A DNA stretch of 64,000 nucleotides, taken from Veillonella sp. CHU740 (lineage in GTDB: Bacteria > Bacillota > Negativicutes > Veillonellales > Veillonellaceae). The position numbers and the translations under genes are program-made. Shown here piece after piece: positions 22,095 to 29,637 of this stretch. Position 1 is the stretch's first letter. Each line of letters opens with the position of its first letter. Below the pieces are notes generated by a model. The model ran no database searches and was not told the DNA's origin. It saw nothing but the letters and a program-made list of their open reading frames with translations. Location of the stretch: the NCBI RefSeq assembly GCF_003992055.1, contig NZ_RQVD01000004.1:62001-126000 (forward strand), written 5' to 3'.

Positions 22095-24965
22095 ATGAAA
22101 CAGTTTCCTGTGTTGGGTAAAACAATTACATTTTCGGATAATGAAGAGAAAACCGTTGAATTTAGACTTGCGTTTCGAAAGTTGGGATATATATCTGCTC
22201 AGTCATTTGATGAGGTTTATAAAAAGTTTGAAAACATAGATCAAGTGTATGCGTATATTGATGAAGTGGGGAAACTATTTATAAATACTGGTATTAATAA
22301 GTTGGTTGATTATTTAATAGAGTACGGCATATATGATGCAACAGTCGAGTCAATTGTAGAAAGTGATCGCTATGATGATATTTGTAGTGATTGGAATAAT
22401 ACAGTGTATTTTTTCTCTCGGGACTACGAAGAGTTACATCGGGAATATAATCAAGAAGTTGAAAGACGAAGCAATAGATTTGATAATAGAGCGAGAGTTG
22501 TTGGGGGAGGATTTGGTGTATCAGGTGCGTTGAAAGGAGCTCTTTTTGCTGAGGGTGTTAACCTAGCTACAGGAGCTTTGCATGGGGTTGTTAATTTTAT
22601 AGGAAATGCATTAGATCGTAGTGCGCTAGAACGAAAAAAAGAAAAAATGTTTGGTAAACGTTTTTATAGAGAAGAATTTAAACGAGCCATTCACCTTACT
22701 ATCAACTCATTGTGGATGCATCTTGTATCTATGTTAAAATGGAGACTTCCACTTCTATACCCAAGAGAAGAGCAATTTAACAAAGCAGAGAATCTTTATA
22801 AAAATTTTATAGCTCAAAAAATACCGGAAAATAAAAAGGCTGAAGTGTTATTTGAAATTATTCAAAATGATGTGGACTTTAAGGGTATATATGAAGAACA
22901 ATGTTTATCTTTAGTAGATAGCAAAACACGAGATGAAATATTGGATTTAGGATTTTGGTTAGATAGTAATCTTGAAAGAACTGATTTATATTATGACTTG
23001 GAAGAAATGGGGATAGAAAACATTGCAGTTTCGAATGACCGGCAATTAAAAAGGGCATTAGACGGAGATGAGAGTTCTTTAAAAGTAATAGTGGAGGAGT
23101 TACAAGGGCAAGGAAAGTGTAATTTTATTTGTAAGATTTGTGAATCTATCCTTGATAAAGATATAATCAATTATTTTATTTCTGAATCATATCTGGAGGC
23201 ACTAGAGAATGATGGGCAGTTTAATCGCATAAATAATACTTCTTATTTATCTAAATGTCTAAACTATATAGAATTTAACCAAAATGGAATTGATGAAAAA
23301 ATGATCTATCTTTTAGCAAGAGCATATAAGATGGGGATAGGTCGATCTCCAACACCAGAGAAGGCTCTATCTTATTTTAAGCGTTTAGATGATCCAAATT
23401 CTAAATATGAAGTAGCTAGATTGATGCTACACATTGATTACCTTCAAGCTGAGACTGCCTTTAATATTTTAAAAGATTTAGACAATGTTGGTAGTGAAGA
23501 AGCAAAGACATATTTAGAAAAGATTAGACAGAAAGATATAAATATTGATTTAGCAGATGCTCAGTCGATGTTCAATTTAGGTGTTCTCTATAAAACAGGT
23601 GAATTATTCAATTATGATATAGTACGCTTACCTAATGAGAAGAAGAAAGAAGGCTATATTTACTGGGTAGATAAAGCAATTAATGCAGGGTATGAAAAAG
23701 CTAAGCCTATTTTAGGGCGAATGTATAGAGAAGATGCTATAGCTTTATTAAAAGATACGATAAAAAGCTATCAAGGAAAAGATTATAAAACAGCCATAGA
23801 ACTTTTATTGAAGGCTTCATCTTTAGGGGATGAAGAATCAATGTCTTATATTCATGAACTAGAAGAAACTCAGGCATTATCTTTTTATAAGAATGATGGG
23901 GATGCTATTTTTCATTTGAGCCAAGCATTAGCTAATAGAAAAAAGAGAAATGTTAACAATAGCTTTTTTGATGTAATGTCAGCGACAGATAGTGAACAGT
24001 GGTTGGCAGAAGCAAAGGCAAAAGGATCTAGATTAGCTATAGCGTATGAAGAAATAATGATGTGTATAAAAACACATAAATTTTCTAATGAATTTGTTGA
24101 ACTATTTGAATTAGAAGAATTCTTAAGAGACCCGTTAGTTCAAGCTTACTTGGCATATCAAGCCGCATTAGGAAACTATCAAGGTTTTACAGATACTATC
24201 ATTTTTGAAAAACTAAATCATCCTGAAATTCAGAATGAAAAATCCATTTACTATGATAACAATGATTTTGTTACAGAGGGGCTCATACTTTGTTATGAAA
24301 AAGAGATTGGTACAAAACGTGACTTAAATAAGTTATTTAATTTGTATATGGAATACATGGGGTTAAATAGCTATCAGGAGTTAAATGAAATATATCTAAT
24401 TGCTGGTTTAGGTGAGTTTGCATTAGAAAAATCTTATTCATTTGCTAAAGTATTGTTAGAGCAGAGTACAATTGAAAAGGATCAGGATAAGTTTAATGTG
24501 GCGATTCAATATATGATTAGAGCTCGAGATGAGGTAAGTTATCCTTTAGCTATTGAATGGTGTGCAAAAAATCAAGACATAGTGAAGACTTATGAGCTAT
24601 ACATACAGTTAGAACGTCAAAAAAATATATTTAGAGTATTGAGCGTTGTCGAAAAAGTAAAAGAGAAAAAGAAAAATGAGGAACTAAACAAAGATATAAG
24701 AGAACAACGAATAAAAGAAGCTGTAAAAAAATCGAGTGAAGTGCACAAAAAAACGAAGGTGGATGAATCTTATAATCAAACCTATCGAAGGTTGGACGAA
24801 TGGAAGAGCAATCAGGTTGAGAGTAAAAAAGATAATATTATAAAAGAGATTATAAACGAGTTGGATGATGGAGAAGGGTTAAGTGTTTCTAAAATTATAG
24901 GAATTATTGGTGCAATCTTAATATGGGGAGGTATTATATGGAAAATAATTAGAAAGATTTTTTAA
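22095..24965 (+). CDS. Large Sel1-like repeat protein with C-terminal membrane anchor
   Basis: 956 residues, not assigned to a named family. The N-terminal domain (1 to about 130) is helical. A glycine/alanine-rich hydrophobic stretch follows (137-171, GGGFGVSGALKGALF then ATGALHGVVNFIGN) and may insert in or lie on a membrane. Two or more Sel1/TPR-type helical repeats are visible (about 405-445 with LARAYKMGIG and 500-550 with MFNLGVLYKTGE). A charged coiled region (about 860-925) leads to one C-terminal transmembrane segment (about 930-950). Most of the protein would be cytosolic and tail-anchored. Base use is much more AT-rich than in flanking genes. AAAGGGAG precedes the ATG. Confidence 0.75.
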   Translation: MKQFPVLGKTITFSDNEEKTVEFRLAFRKLGYISAQSFDEVYKKFENIDQVYAYIDEVGKLFINTGINKLVDYLIEYGIYDATVESIVESDRYDDICSDWNNTVYFFSRDYEELHREYNQEVERRSNRFDNRARVVGGGFGVSGALKGALFAEGVNLATGALHGVVNFIGNALDRSALERKKEKMFGKRFYREEFKRAIHLTINSLWMHLVSMLKWRLPLLYPREEQFNKAENLYKNFIAQKIPENKKAEVLFEIIQNDVDFKGIYEEQCLSLVDSKTRDEILDLGFWLDSNLERTDLYYDLEEMGIENIAVSNDRQLKRALDGDESSLKVIVEELQGQGKCNFICKICESILDKDIINYFISESYLEALENDGQFNRINNTSYLSKCLNYIEFNQNGIDEKMIYLLARAYKMGIGRSPTPEKALSYFKRLDDPNSKYEVARLMLHIDYLQAETAFNILKDLDNVGSEEAKTYLEKIRQKDINIDLADAQSMFNLGVLYKTGELFNYDIVRLPNEKKKEGYIYWVDKAINAGYEKAKPILGRMYREDAIALLKDTIKSYQGKDYKTAIELLLKASSLGDEESMSYIHELEETQALSFYKNDGDAIFHLSQALANRKKRNVNNSFFDVMSATDSEQWLAEAKAKGSRLAIAYEEIMMCIKTHKFSNEFVELFELEEFLRDPLVQAYLAYQAALGNYQGFTDTIIFEKLNHPEIQNEKSIYYDNNDFVTEGLILCYEKEIGTKRDLNKLFNLYMEYMGLNSYQELNEIYLIAGLGEFALEKSYSFAKVLLEQSTIEKDQDKFNVAIQYMIRARDEVSYPLAIEWCAKNQDIVKTYELYIQLERQKNIFRVLSVVEKVKEKKKNEELNKDIREQRIKEAVKKSSEVHKKTKVDESYNQTYRRLDEWKSNQVESKKDNIIKEIINELDDGEGLSVSKIIGIIGAILIWGGIIWKIIRKIF

Positions 24966-25002
24966 ATATATATTGATTGCTTATGAAAGGATATTAAAAA
25001 AA

Positions 25003-25416
25003 ATGAAGAAAATTTTCTTGCTATTAAGTACCTTAATTTTATTAGTGTGTTTAGGAGGATGTGGTGGAGATCCTGCTGATGTACCGATTGATGGAACATA
25101 CAAAATCCATTATACCAATCCTAAGGATCACAAAGAAGTAAATATAGCGTTAGAAGTGAAGCATAAAAAAGATAATATTTATGATATTAACTTTTATAGT
25201 CTTGATGATAAAGATACTGACTTTAGCAGAGCTTATGGTATTAAAGATACTGCTGTTTGGGATGAAGAAAATAGAACTTTAAACTATGGTGGGGTTCCTT
25301 TATTGGTATTTTCCTGGAGCGAATATAATATTTTTAATCGTGCGCCACTTAGATGGATATTTAGTGTAGAGGCGTCTACTATGATGCAAGGTGAACGAGT
25401 AAAAGCGTATAAATAA
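25003..25416 (+). CDS. Small lipoprotein of unknown function
   Basis: 137 residues with a lipoprotein signal (MKKIFLLLSTLILLVCLGGC; lipobox LGGC, Cys20). The mature part looks like a small lipocalin- or barrel-like beta domain (DGTYKIHYTNP, then EVNIALEVKHK). AAAGGAT precedes the ATG. It follows the Sel1-like gene by 37 bases and is likely co-transcribed from poly-G promoter 1. No family recognised. Confidence 0.68.
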   Translation: MKKIFLLLSTLILLVCLGGCGGDPADVPIDGTYKIHYTNPKDHKEVNIALEVKHKKDNIYDINFYSLDDKDTDFSRAYGIKDTAVWDEENRTLNYGGVPLLVFSWSEYNIFNRAPLRWIFSVEASTMMQGERVKAYK

Positions 25417-25463
25417 AGGCAATAGATATTGCTAAGTGTTAATAAAAATTAAGGAGATTGACA

Positions 25464-26021
25464 ATGTATGCAGATATTTCAATTCATAGTTCTACATTAG
25501 AGGTTATGATGCGTTTTCAGGATGGAAGAATCTACAAAGAGGTGCCTATAACAAATACGATTACTTATTTGCTGTTCTTTATAGAATATTATGAAGATGT
25601 TGATTTTGCCAGTGTTAAAAATAATGAGGAAGAAACACAACATTTTGTTCGAGAGTTTGAAGATGGAGTCAAGAATTTTCTTCAATTAGATAATTTTCTG
25701 ACAAACGAAGGCGTTTACCCTAAGAATCAGTTGATGGAAACTATGGTTATAAGTGGTATAGGTTTAATCCATATGGGGGTATTGTTGGGTAGACGGTATG
25801 AAATGAGTCAGATAGCAAGAATTTTAAACAACAATTTTAAATATGCTACGGAGGAAGATAGAGAAAAATGGGAACCTAAGTATTTAGAGTTTTGTGATAA
25901 AGTCATGGAAACAATAGATAATGCGGACAATAAAAGGTCTGAATTAGAATTAAAAGAAAAAATGACTAAGTATGTTAAATGGGCAATTATTGCAATTATA
26001 ATCTGGTATATCCTATTTTAG
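25464..26021 (+). CDS. Tail-anchored protein of unknown function
   Basis: 185 residues. The soluble part (1 to about 160) is mostly helical and acidic and has no motif I know. One hydrophobic segment at the very C-terminus (about 166-185, YVKWAIIAIIIWYILF) makes it a tail-anchored membrane protein, the same topology as the 956-residue protein two genes upstream. Start ATG at 25464 with AAGGAGAT in front, preferred to a TTG two codons earlier. It is last in the first island unit, before a terminator. Confidence 0.68.
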   Translation: MYADISIHSSTLEVMMRFQDGRIYKEVPITNTITYLLFFIEYYEDVDFASVKNNEEETQHFVREFEDGVKNFLQLDNFLTNEGVYPKNQLMETMVISGIGLIHMGVLLGRRYEMSQIARILNNNFKYATEEDREKWEPKYLEFCDKVMETIDNADNKRSELELKEKMTKYVKWAIIAIIIWYILF

Positions 26022-26055
26022 AATTTAAGTGTTTCAGCTATAAATATAATAGCGT

Positions 26056-26105
26056 AAGTGACTGATAATAAATCTTTCATTAGATATATTAATCAGTCAC
26101 TTTTT
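26056..26105 (+). terminator. Terminator of the first island operon
   Basis: AAGTGACTGAT and ATCAGTCACTTT pair around a 24-base loop and end in TTTTT. Confidence 0.8.
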
Positions 26106-26163
26106 ATATACAAGATAAGTAGATACAAATGGGGTGTCTTTTATAAAGAGATAATTACTTACT

Positions 26164-26195
26164 AAATGTTGACGGGGGGGGACATTTTGTATAAT
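26164..26195 (+). promoter_or_regulatory. Poly-G promoter 2 (probably phase-variable)
   Basis: TTGACG (26169-26174), eight G (26174-26181), ACATTTTG, then a perfect TATAAT (26190-26195). The spacer is 15 bp, the same as in promoter 1. The block from AAATG through the G run to ACATT is identical in both places. It drives the second island operon, beginning 70 bases downstream. Confidence 0.75.
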
Positions 26196-26265
26196 CATTA
26201 ATAAAAGTAGACCTTAATAGTTATTTGTGTATTAGGGGATAGAATTGTTAATAAGGAGGAAAACG

Positions 26266-26934
26266 ATGGGTGGATTTTTAATGTTAGCAGCATTTGTGTG
26301 GTTTGTAGTGGGGCTATTTATTCCTAGAAAAGTAGCACCATTTTTTACAACTAAGCCTAGATTAAAGATTTTGGGAACTTCGTTCGTGATTGTGTGTGTT
26401 GGACTATGGCTTTCTGCAGGTCCGCAAGATGCGAAGCCTAAGGAAACAGGAACAACTACAAAAGTAGAAGCAAAAAAAGAGGATGAAAAAGAAACTAAAA
26501 AAACAGAATCAGAAACAAAGTCGGATACTACACATAAAATAGGCGAAGTAGTAAAGACAAAAGAGTTTGAATTTACGGTATTAAACAGAGAGATTATGCC
26601 ACAATGGGTAGACGAAGACGGAGTTGAACACCAAAAACCACAAGGTGTATATGTAGTTGTTACGTTAAAGTATAAAAACATTAGTAATAATCCAGTAAAA
26701 CTAGAGGGTGATGAAATAGGGATGGTCTTAGGTAATAATTCTTATGCATACTCTTACCGAATTGAACATGCTAATCAAGATTATTTAGATATGGTTAACC
26801 CTGGTGTGGAACATACAAAAAAACTATATTTTGATGTGCCGCAAGATGTAGCTAATAGTAAAGGACTAGCATTTATAGTTGGAGGAAGTGCATTGCATCG
26901 TACAAAAGATCAATTTATTTCTTTAAATCCATAA
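26266..26934 (+). CDS. Membrane-anchored DUF4352-type (telokin-like) protein
   Basis: 222 residues. Two hydrophobic segments come first (about 2-22 and 40-58), then a long Lys/Glu/Thr-rich linker (about 60-92). A C-terminal Ig-like domain (about 95-215) follows the DUF4352 pattern: KTKEFEFTVLNRE, then GVYVVVTLKYKNISNNPVKL, then NPGVEHTKKLYFDVP. This domain is usually outside the membrane on a stalk. TAAGGAGG precedes the ATG. It is first in the second poly-G-driven unit. Confidence 0.8.
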   Translation: MGGFLMLAAFVWFVVGLFIPRKVAPFFTTKPRLKILGTSFVIVCVGLWLSAGPQDAKPKETGTTTKVEAKKEDEKETKKTESETKSDTTHKIGEVVKTKEFEFTVLNREIMPQWVDEDGVEHQKPQGVYVVVTLKYKNISNNPVKLEGDEIGMVLGNNSYAYSYRIEHANQDYLDMVNPGVEHTKKLYFDVPQDVANSKGLAFIVGGSALHRTKDQFISLNP

Positions 26935-26956
26935 TTGAAAGAAAAGGATAACCGAT

Positions 26957-27829
26957 ATGGGAACATATAAATGTATTTCCTGTGAAGCATCAATTGTAGC
27001 TGACTTTGATAAACAGTTGAAGAAAGGTATGATGAAGAAATCTGAAAAATACCTTTGCCCTATATGCTTCAAAAGTAGAAATCTAATTAATATGGAAATT
27101 AAAGATTTGGAGTATGAGGAATTGCTTTCTTTATATAAAAAGAAGGAATGGGTTTCTCCGGAAGACTTTACGGTGACACATCGAGTGCATCGTGTAGCAC
27201 CAGGTAGAATGGATAATGTATATATAGAGGTAGATGAAAAGAGAGGCCTCATTAATGTACCTTTATTAGATACAGGATTCTTCAGCGATACCATTACAGA
27301 TTATATAGTGCCGTTTGAAAATATAGTAGACTTTACTATCATAGATAATGGTAACCAAACGGGTGTTGGTAGCAGTTTGATTGGAGCTGCAGTAGGTGGA
27401 CTGCTGTTTGGTGAAGCCGGTGGAATTATTGGCTCGATGTTACCAGCAAGGACGGATAATCGCCAGTGTAAAATGCTTCAAATTAAATTAATATTAAATA
27501 GCATAGGAGACTCTCAAAGGTATATTAACTTTATAGGTGAGCACTCTGGAGTGCCATCCCAGTCTAGAGCGTCAAGTGATTTTAAGGCTATTTATAAGGC
27601 ATTAGAAGAGTGTGCTTCTGTTCTAACGATTATATTGAAAAGAAATGCAGAACGTGTAAGGGGCAAAGATAAATCTGTAATAACTACAGAAGATTCTAGA
27701 GAGAGTGCTAACGTTGACACAAATGATATCATAGAAAGTATAAAAAAATTAGGGGAGTTAAAAGATATGGGGATCCTTACGGAGAAAGAGTTTGAAGATA
27801 AGAAAAGAGAGTTATTGTCTAAGATATAA
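26957..27829 (+). CDS. Zinc-ribbon, glycine-zipper and SHOCT domain protein
   Basis: 290 residues in three recognisable parts. An N-terminal zinc ribbon has CxxC pairs at Cys6/Cys9 and Cys34/Cys37. A middle beta-rich domain (about 80-135) precedes a glycine-rich hydrophobic hairpin (about 137-165, GVGSSLIGAAVGGLLFGEAG). The C-terminal SHOCT segment (about 257-290, KLGELKDMGILTEKEFEDKK) is a short oligomerisation helix pair often found next to membrane or zipper segments. It probably sits at the membrane and oligomerises. Role unknown. It follows the DUF4352 gene by 22 bases. Confidence 0.8.
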   Translation: MGTYKCISCEASIVADFDKQLKKGMMKKSEKYLCPICFKSRNLINMEIKDLEYEELLSLYKKKEWVSPEDFTVTHRVHRVAPGRMDNVYIEVDEKRGLINVPLLDTGFFSDTITDYIVPFENIVDFTIIDNGNQTGVGSSLIGAAVGGLLFGEAGGIIGSMLPARTDNRQCKMLQIKLILNSIGDSQRYINFIGEHSGVPSQSRASSDFKAIYKALEECASVLTIILKRNAERVRGKDKSVITTEDSRESANVDTNDIIESIKKLGELKDMGILTEKEFEDKKRELLSKI

Positions 27830-27843
27830 CAGGGAGAATTGAT

Positions 27844-28005
27844 ATGAAAGATATAGCAGGAATCTTATTTTTAGCAGGTGGAGCTTATGCATTTGCAAAA
27901 ACATTTTTTGGGCATAGATTGCCATTATCCTTGCAAGAGAATGCGGGATTGAAAATTATGGCTCTAATGTTTGCGAGCTTTATATTGATGTGGCTTGATT
28001 ATTAA
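27844..28005 (+). CDS. 53-residue membrane protein
   Basis: A short gene with AACAGGGAGAATTGAT before its ATG, 14 bases after the SHOCT gene and just ahead of a terminator. The product has two hydrophobic segments (about 5-22 and 36-51) joined by a short polar loop (FFGHRLPLSLQENAG). No family recognised. Position, ribosome site and composition make it a credible gene. Confidence 0.65.
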   Translation: MKDIAGILFLAGGAYAFAKTFFGHRLPLSLQENAGLKIMALMFASFILMWLDY

Positions 28006-28017
28006 TATAAGATAAAG

Positions 28018-28067
28018 GGGACTGTGATAAAATGTAGTTAGATTGCATTTTAGTTACAGTCCTTTTT
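28018..28067 (+). terminator. Terminator of the second island operon
   Basis: GGACTGT-ATAAAATG pairs with CATTTTA-ACAGTCC and runs into TTTTTT. Confidence 0.85.
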
Positions 28068-28096
28068 TGTAAATAAACTGAATGTCCAGTAGAGTA

Positions 28097-28126
28097 CTGA
28101 CGGCCTATCTCTCTCTATGGTATAAT
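28097..28126 (+). promoter_or_regulatory. moaC: moaC promoter
   Basis: CTGACG, 18 bp, then the extended -10 TGGTATAAT, ending 21 bases before the moaC start. Confidence 0.65.
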
Positions 28127-28147
28127 ATACAGGACATGGAGGTATCT

Positions 28148-28618
28148 ATGAAATTAACACATTTTGATGAAGGTGGTAACGCGCATATGGTGGATGTGTC
28201 TCAAAAAGATCACACAGAGCGCGTAGCTGTTGCAGAAGGTTTTATCACCCTCAGTGAAGAGGCGTTCCATATTGTAGCCAGTGGGAATGTCAAAAAAGGC
28301 GATGTATTAGCGGTGGCACAGTTGGCAGCCATTATGGGGGCCAAGCAAACGTCAAACCTGATTCCCTTATGCCATCCTTTGGCATTGACGAAGGTCAGTG
28401 TAGATTGCTCATTAGTAGAAGAAAAACGAGCCGTCTGCATTCGTAGTACTGTGAAAACGACAGGTCCTACAGGAGTAGAGATGGAAGCTTTGACAGCTGT
28501 TCAAGTTGGCTTGTTGACAGTGTACGATATGGTAAAAGCCGTCGATAAAAGTATGACTATAGGCCCAGTATACCTTGTGGAAAAACAAGGTGGTAAAAGT
28601 GGCCATTTTAAGCGATGA
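28148..28618 (+). CDS. moaC: Cyclic pyranopterin monophosphate synthase
   Basis: MoaC converts 3',8-cyclo-dihydro-GTP to cyclic pyranopterin monophosphate in molybdenum cofactor synthesis. The 156 residues hold [14 protein letters not shown] near the start, the [11 protein letters not shown] catalytic stretch, [13 protein letters not shown], and the terminal KQGGKSGHF. The start is the ATG at 28148 after GGAGG; the frame upstream lacks a ribosome site. It stands apart from other moa genes, next to trmL, so the rest of the pathway must lie elsewhere. Confidence 0.95.
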   Translation: MKLTHFDEGGNAHMVDVSQKDHTERVAVAEGFITLSEEAFHIVASGNVKKGDVLAVAQLAAIMGAKQTSNLIPLCHPLALTKVSVDCSLVEEKRAVCIRSTVKTTGPTGVEMEALTAVQVGLLTVYDMVKAVDKSMTIGPVYLVEKQGGKSGHFKR

Positions 28619-28633
28619 AATGGTAGGTGGATG

Positions 28634-29122
28634 ATGGAGATTGTATTAGTAGAACCGGAAATACCTGGGAATACAGGCAATATTGCAAGGCTTTGTGCGG
28701 CCAATCATATGACACTGCATCTAGTAGAGCCATTGGGATTTTCTTTGGATAGTAAATACTTAAAACGAGCTGGGTTAGACTATTGGCATTTAGTGGACGT
28801 GAAAATACATAAATCTTTAGAGGAAGTGTATGAACAATATAAGGGTCGTCGTTTTTGGTATGCCACTACAAAAGCGGCTCATACCCATGCAGAAGTGCAA
28901 TATGAAATTGGGGATATGCTGGTGTTTGGTAAAGAAACAAAAGGTTTGCCAGAAGAAATTATTGCAGCCAATCCAGACACATGCATTCGTATTCCTATGA
29001 TTGATGAAGCAAGGTCATTAAACTTGTCTAATGCAGTGGCCATTATTGCCTATGAAGGCATGCGCCAACTGGGGTTCCCAGATTTGCAGGCGGTTGGGCC
29101 AGGTGTATCGATAGAGGTATAG
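28634..29122 (+). CDS. trmL: tRNA (cytidine/uridine(34)-2'-O)-methyltransferase
   Basis: A SPOUT-class enzyme that methylates the 2'-O of the wobble base of leucine tRNAs, using S-adenosylmethionine bound in a trefoil knot. The 162 residues match the family: EPEIPGNTGNIARLCAA at the N-terminus, the central LVFGKETKGLP and the C-terminal knot IPMIDEARSLNLSNAVAI. I chose the ATG at 28634 (six bases from AGGTGG); another ATG lies directly before it. It follows moaC by 15 bases. Confidence 0.94.
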   Translation: MEIVLVEPEIPGNTGNIARLCAANHMTLHLVEPLGFSLDSKYLKRAGLDYWHLVDVKIHKSLEEVYEQYKGRRFWYATTKAAHTHAEVQYEIGDMLVFGKETKGLPEEIIAANPDTCIRIPMIDEARSLNLSNAVAIIAYEGMRQLGFPDLQAVGPGVSIEV

Positions 29123-29129
29123 TGCATAT

Positions 29130-29168
29130 AATAACAGATAGTGTATGACATACATGGTGTTATTTTTT
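29130..29168 (+). terminator. Terminator after trmL
   Basis: AATAACA pairs with TGTTATT, with an inner TGTATG/CATACA stem, followed by TTTTTT. Confidence 0.75.
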
Positions 29169-29213
29169 GTATAGCACAGTATGATACTGCAATATATAAA
29201 TATAAGTTAAATA

Positions 29214-29252
29214 GATATACTTTCAAAAGAAAATACATATTGAAAGTATATC
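29214..29252 (+). promoter_or_regulatory. Perfect 13-bp inverted repeat in the ylbF leader
   Basis: GATATACTTTCAA and its exact complement are separated by 13 bases and end 33 bases before the ylbF start. It could be an operator or a leader hairpin. The right arm contains a -35-like TTGAAA. Confidence 0.55.
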
Positions 29253-29285
29253 GGAATGATATCCTAACAGGATTAAGGAGGAACT

Positions 29286-29636
29286 ATGAATTACGATATA
29301 GCTTATGAATTACAAAAAGCAATGCGCGATAGCGAAGAGTATAAAGAAATGATGGCAGCTCAAGAAGCGATTCAAGATGATCAGGCTGCCAAAGGCATGG
29401 TAGAAGAGTTCATGTCTTTGCAAATGCAATTGGAATATGCAAAAATGGCTGATGTCCCTGAAGCGGAAGAATTATTGAAAAAATTAGAAGGATTATTGCC
29501 AATGGTGCAAGCGAACTCTGGTGCTAATGCATACTTAACAGCCCATGCACGTTGGACGCAAGTAGCAAATGATGTGTATCGTATTATTAGTGAACCAATC
29601 ACAGAAGGTATGAAAATTTTAGAAAAGGCAAACTAA
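29286..29636 (+). CDS. YlbF/YmcA family protein
   Basis: 116 residues, helical, with the family pattern YDIAYELQKAMRDSEEYKE, then AQEAIQDDQAAKGMVEEF and a C-terminal helix. Bacillus YlbF and YmcA belong to the Y-complex that adjusts RNase Y specificity. RNase Y is encoded at 56084, so a partner role is plausible, but this lineage's members are not studied to my knowledge. TTAAGGAGG precedes the ATG. murB begins two bases after the stop. Confidence 0.85.
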   Translation: MNYDIAYELQKAMRDSEEYKEMMAAQEAIQDDQAAKGMVEEFMSLQMQLEYAKMADVPEAEELLKKLEGLLPMVQANSGANAYLTAHARWTQVANDVYRIISEPITEGMKILEKAN

Positions 29637-29637
29637 T

